A DNA stretch of 58,015 nucleotides from an uncultured Oscillospiraceae bacterium (GTDB lineage Bacteria > Bacillota > Clostridia > Oscillospirales > Oscillospiraceae): positions 1 to 58,015 of the forward strand of contig CAKTPV010000013.1 in assembly GCA_934591815.1 (NCBI GenBank). The letters are read 5' to 3'. Below are positions 56,709 through 58,015 of the stretch, piece by piece. The position numbers and the translations under genes are program-made. Positions within the stretch are counted from its first letter, which is position 1, and every line of letters starts with the position of its first letter. Below the pieces are notes generated by a model, which searched no databases, was not told the DNA's origin, and worked only from the letters and a program-made list of their open reading frames with translations.

Positions 56709-57685
56709 CCAACGAGCAACTAATTCGCCAATATTATGACGGCGATGATGCTGCGCTGGAAAAGCTGTACCATAAAAATATCGGTCTGATCCGCGGCATC
56801 ACCAAGGAAGCCGCGGCGGAGTTTAACTGTCTGATAATGGAGCAGCATCATCCGAATCAGTGTTCCGCGTATACGAAAACGATTCTGGACGATCTCTGCG
56901 GCGAGGGCGCGTTGGAGCTTCTGACACGGATACAGAGCAGAGAATATGACGAGAACCGCGCCGCGCTCACCACCTACCTCTACCCGCATTTGAGGGGGCG
57001 CATGACCCGCTGGCTGGAGCAGAATATTGGCTGTATGGCGTTGAGCAAGGACGAGATGGCTGCCGTCCGGCAGGCGCAGAGGCTGTATCATGTTGCATGG
57101 AAGGATACCGGTGAAATCGCGGAGGAGCTGGGTATCCCCGAGGCTCGCGTCAGCCGGTATGTTCGCTACAACACCCATTTCCTCGGTGTGCATGACCTTG
57201 TCCCGGAGGGCTATGACGGCGATCCCTATGAGCGGCTGATGCCGGGGTTGCTCTCCGCTTCGGCGGAGCAAGCCGTGTACCGCAAGGTCTGCATTGAGCT
57301 CCTCCGGGAGCTGTTCGACGCCCTGCCGAAGAAGGACAGGGACATTCTCGGCAAGACCTGCGGCGTGTTCGGATACCCGGAGGCAACTTTGAAAGAGATC
57401 GGGATGTATCACATGATGAAGGAGTCCGCCGTGGAGAAGGCGAAGAACCGCGCGGTAGAGAAGCTGAGAGAATCCTATCCCGGCAGCAGGCTTCAGGTAT
57501 GGAGGACTGTTCATCGTATGATGCTGAGACCGATCCCGCCGCCGGGGGATGACAGTGAGCTGCGGCGCAATTTTCCGCAGTACGTTCGCGCCTTGGCAGA
57601 GGTCTATGCTATACTGGAGGAAGCCGTTGCAAACGGAGAGCGATACTTAGGCGAGAATGAGAGCTCCAACACCTGTGAAAAGTAA
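56705..57685 (+). CDS. Sigma-70-like protein of the mobile element
   Basis: 326 residues. N-terminal 'NEQLIRQYYDGDDAALEKLYHKNIGLIRGI' is a sigma-70 region 1.2/2-like start (read in two parts), 'LTTYLYPHLRGRMTRWLEQNIGCMALSKDE' fits region 2/3, and 'DTGEIAEELGIPEARVSRYVRYN' a region 3-like HTH. A clear region 4 HTH is doubtful. Probably a regulator of the element's own genes. Overlaps the DUF6076-like gene by 4 nt. Confidence 0.7.
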   Translation: MTNEQLIRQYYDGDDAALEKLYHKNIGLIRGITKEAAAEFNCLIMEQHHPNQCSAYTKTILDDLCGEGALELLTRIQSREYDENRAALTTYLYPHLRGRMTRWLEQNIGCMALSKDEMAAVRQAQRLYHVAWKDTGEIAEELGIPEARVSRYVRYNTHFLGVHDLVPEGYDGDPYERLMPGLLSASAEQAVYRKVCIELLRELFDALPKKDRDILGKTCGVFGYPEATLKEIGMYHMMKESAVEKAKNRAVEKLRESYPGSRLQVWRTVHRMMLRPIPPPGDDSELRRNFPQYVRALAEVYAILEEAVANGERYLGENESSNTCEK

Positions 57686-57860
57686 AGCTGGAGGCGTATG
57701 TAAAGATTGTGGATGGTCCTCTTACTGCATAGCCGAATCTGCCGCCGACAGCGAAAACTGCCGAGCGGCAGTCTTGCAATATGGGAAGATAAGTAGTCAA
57801 CTCAAAATTTATTACAAAATTCTTTGTAAGATTTTTCGTTTTTCGCAGTCTTATAAGTGA
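57657..57860 (+). CDS. Possible small Cys-containing protein
   Basis: 67 codons, the ATG inside the last codons of the sigma-like gene with GGCGAGA before it. 'GGVCKDCGWSSYCIAESAADSENC' has a CxxC plus two further Cys, suggesting metal binding. The second half is AT-rich and may be just leader DNA of the next gene. Tentative. Confidence 0.35.
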   Translation: MRAPTPVKSKAGGVCKDCGWSSYCIAESAADSENCRAAVLQYGKISSQLKIYYKILCKIFRFSQSYK

Positions 57861-57881
57861 ACGGGACAAGGAGGTGAGCAG

Positions 57882-58015
57882 GTGACGGACTTTGAACAAA
57901 TATACAAGGACTATTTTCGGGATGTGTTTCTCTATGTTCGGCGGCTGTCCGGCGGGGACGAACGGCTGGCAGAGGATATTACCAGCGAAGCCTTCTTCCG
58001 TGCGCTTCGCCGCAT
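57882..58015 (+). CDS. ECF-type sigma-70 factor, N-terminal part (runs off window)
   Basis: GTG start with AAGGAGGTGAGCAG upstream; 44 residues visible (VTDFEQIYKDYFRDVFLYV...). 'LSGGDERLAEDITSEAFFRAL' is the region 2 signature of ECF sigma factors. Its anti-sigma factor or target genes are beyond the window. Confidence 0.85.
   Translation, partial: MTDFEQIYKDYFRDVFLYVRRLSGGDERLAEDITSEAFFRALRR

Overview
The window looks like chromosome from a high-GC, spore-forming, Gram-positive gut-type anaerobe. The probable family is Oscillospiraceae (Eubacteriales); I would not name a genus. The basis is the sporulation genes (spoIIR, cwlD), AddAB instead of RecBCD, mini-RNase III, RqcH, S-layer homology (SLH) repeats and clostridial mobile elements at both ends. 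Gene identities come from reading motifs in the translated sequence; no database search was run.

Layout. (1) 1-2260: end of an integrative/conjugative-type element on the minus strand (ArdA fragment, DUF7768-like protein, ParB-like protein with AT-hooks). (2) 2266-6247: a 5'-truncated SLH-protein gene, 1.2 kb of repeat-rich non-coding DNA, a tyrosine integrase and a tRNA-Arg(ACG), a typical integration locus. (3) 6429-24398, minus strand: tandem P-II plus tandem DUF1538 membrane protein, hflX / GNAT remnant / yigZ, rpmE, addBA, then a FecCD-type importer operon ending in XdhC and a P-loop NTPase, then spoIIR. (4) 24454-32614: ispE, DUF1015, DUF378, a DUF2812-like protein, an Lsa-type ABC-F protein behind a peptide-controlled attenuator, mrnC-rqcH and a cNMP-binding protein. 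(5) 32672-42244: a tightly packed eight-gene minus-strand run (ddl, murF, ABC-F, flavodoxin, prfA, LUD protein, a TsaC-CoaE fusion, M18 aminopeptidase). (6) 42418-49591: rodA, tsaE-tsaB, upp, a uridine-kinase-like gene, a cytidylate-kinase-like gene, a small Cys-rich ORF, radA and cwlD. (7) 49900-58015: an integrative mobilizable element with a large serine recombinase, MobA/MobC relaxosome genes, a RepA-like ATPase, a DUF6076-like protein, a sigma-like protein and the start of an ECF sigma factor.

Most notable signals. (a) The leader of the Lsa-type ABC-F gene holds a 6-codon uORF and three mutually exclusive pairings (uORF:B, B:terminator, terminator), a complete ribosome-stalling attenuator. 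(b) A 142-codon ORF with its own strong Shine-Dalgarno is nested in another frame inside the relaxase gene and encodes a plausible coiled-coil/membrane protein. (c) A sigma-F-like promoter for spoIIR lies inside the intrinsic terminator of ispE, so that sporulation transcripts would start within the hairpin and lack its 5' strand. (d) A 110-bp nested inverted repeat lies at the boundary between the ParB gene and the truncated SLH gene. (e) The same family of non-coding repeats occurs beside both mobile regions. Also of interest are the TsaC-CoaE fusion and the importer operon linked to XdhC.
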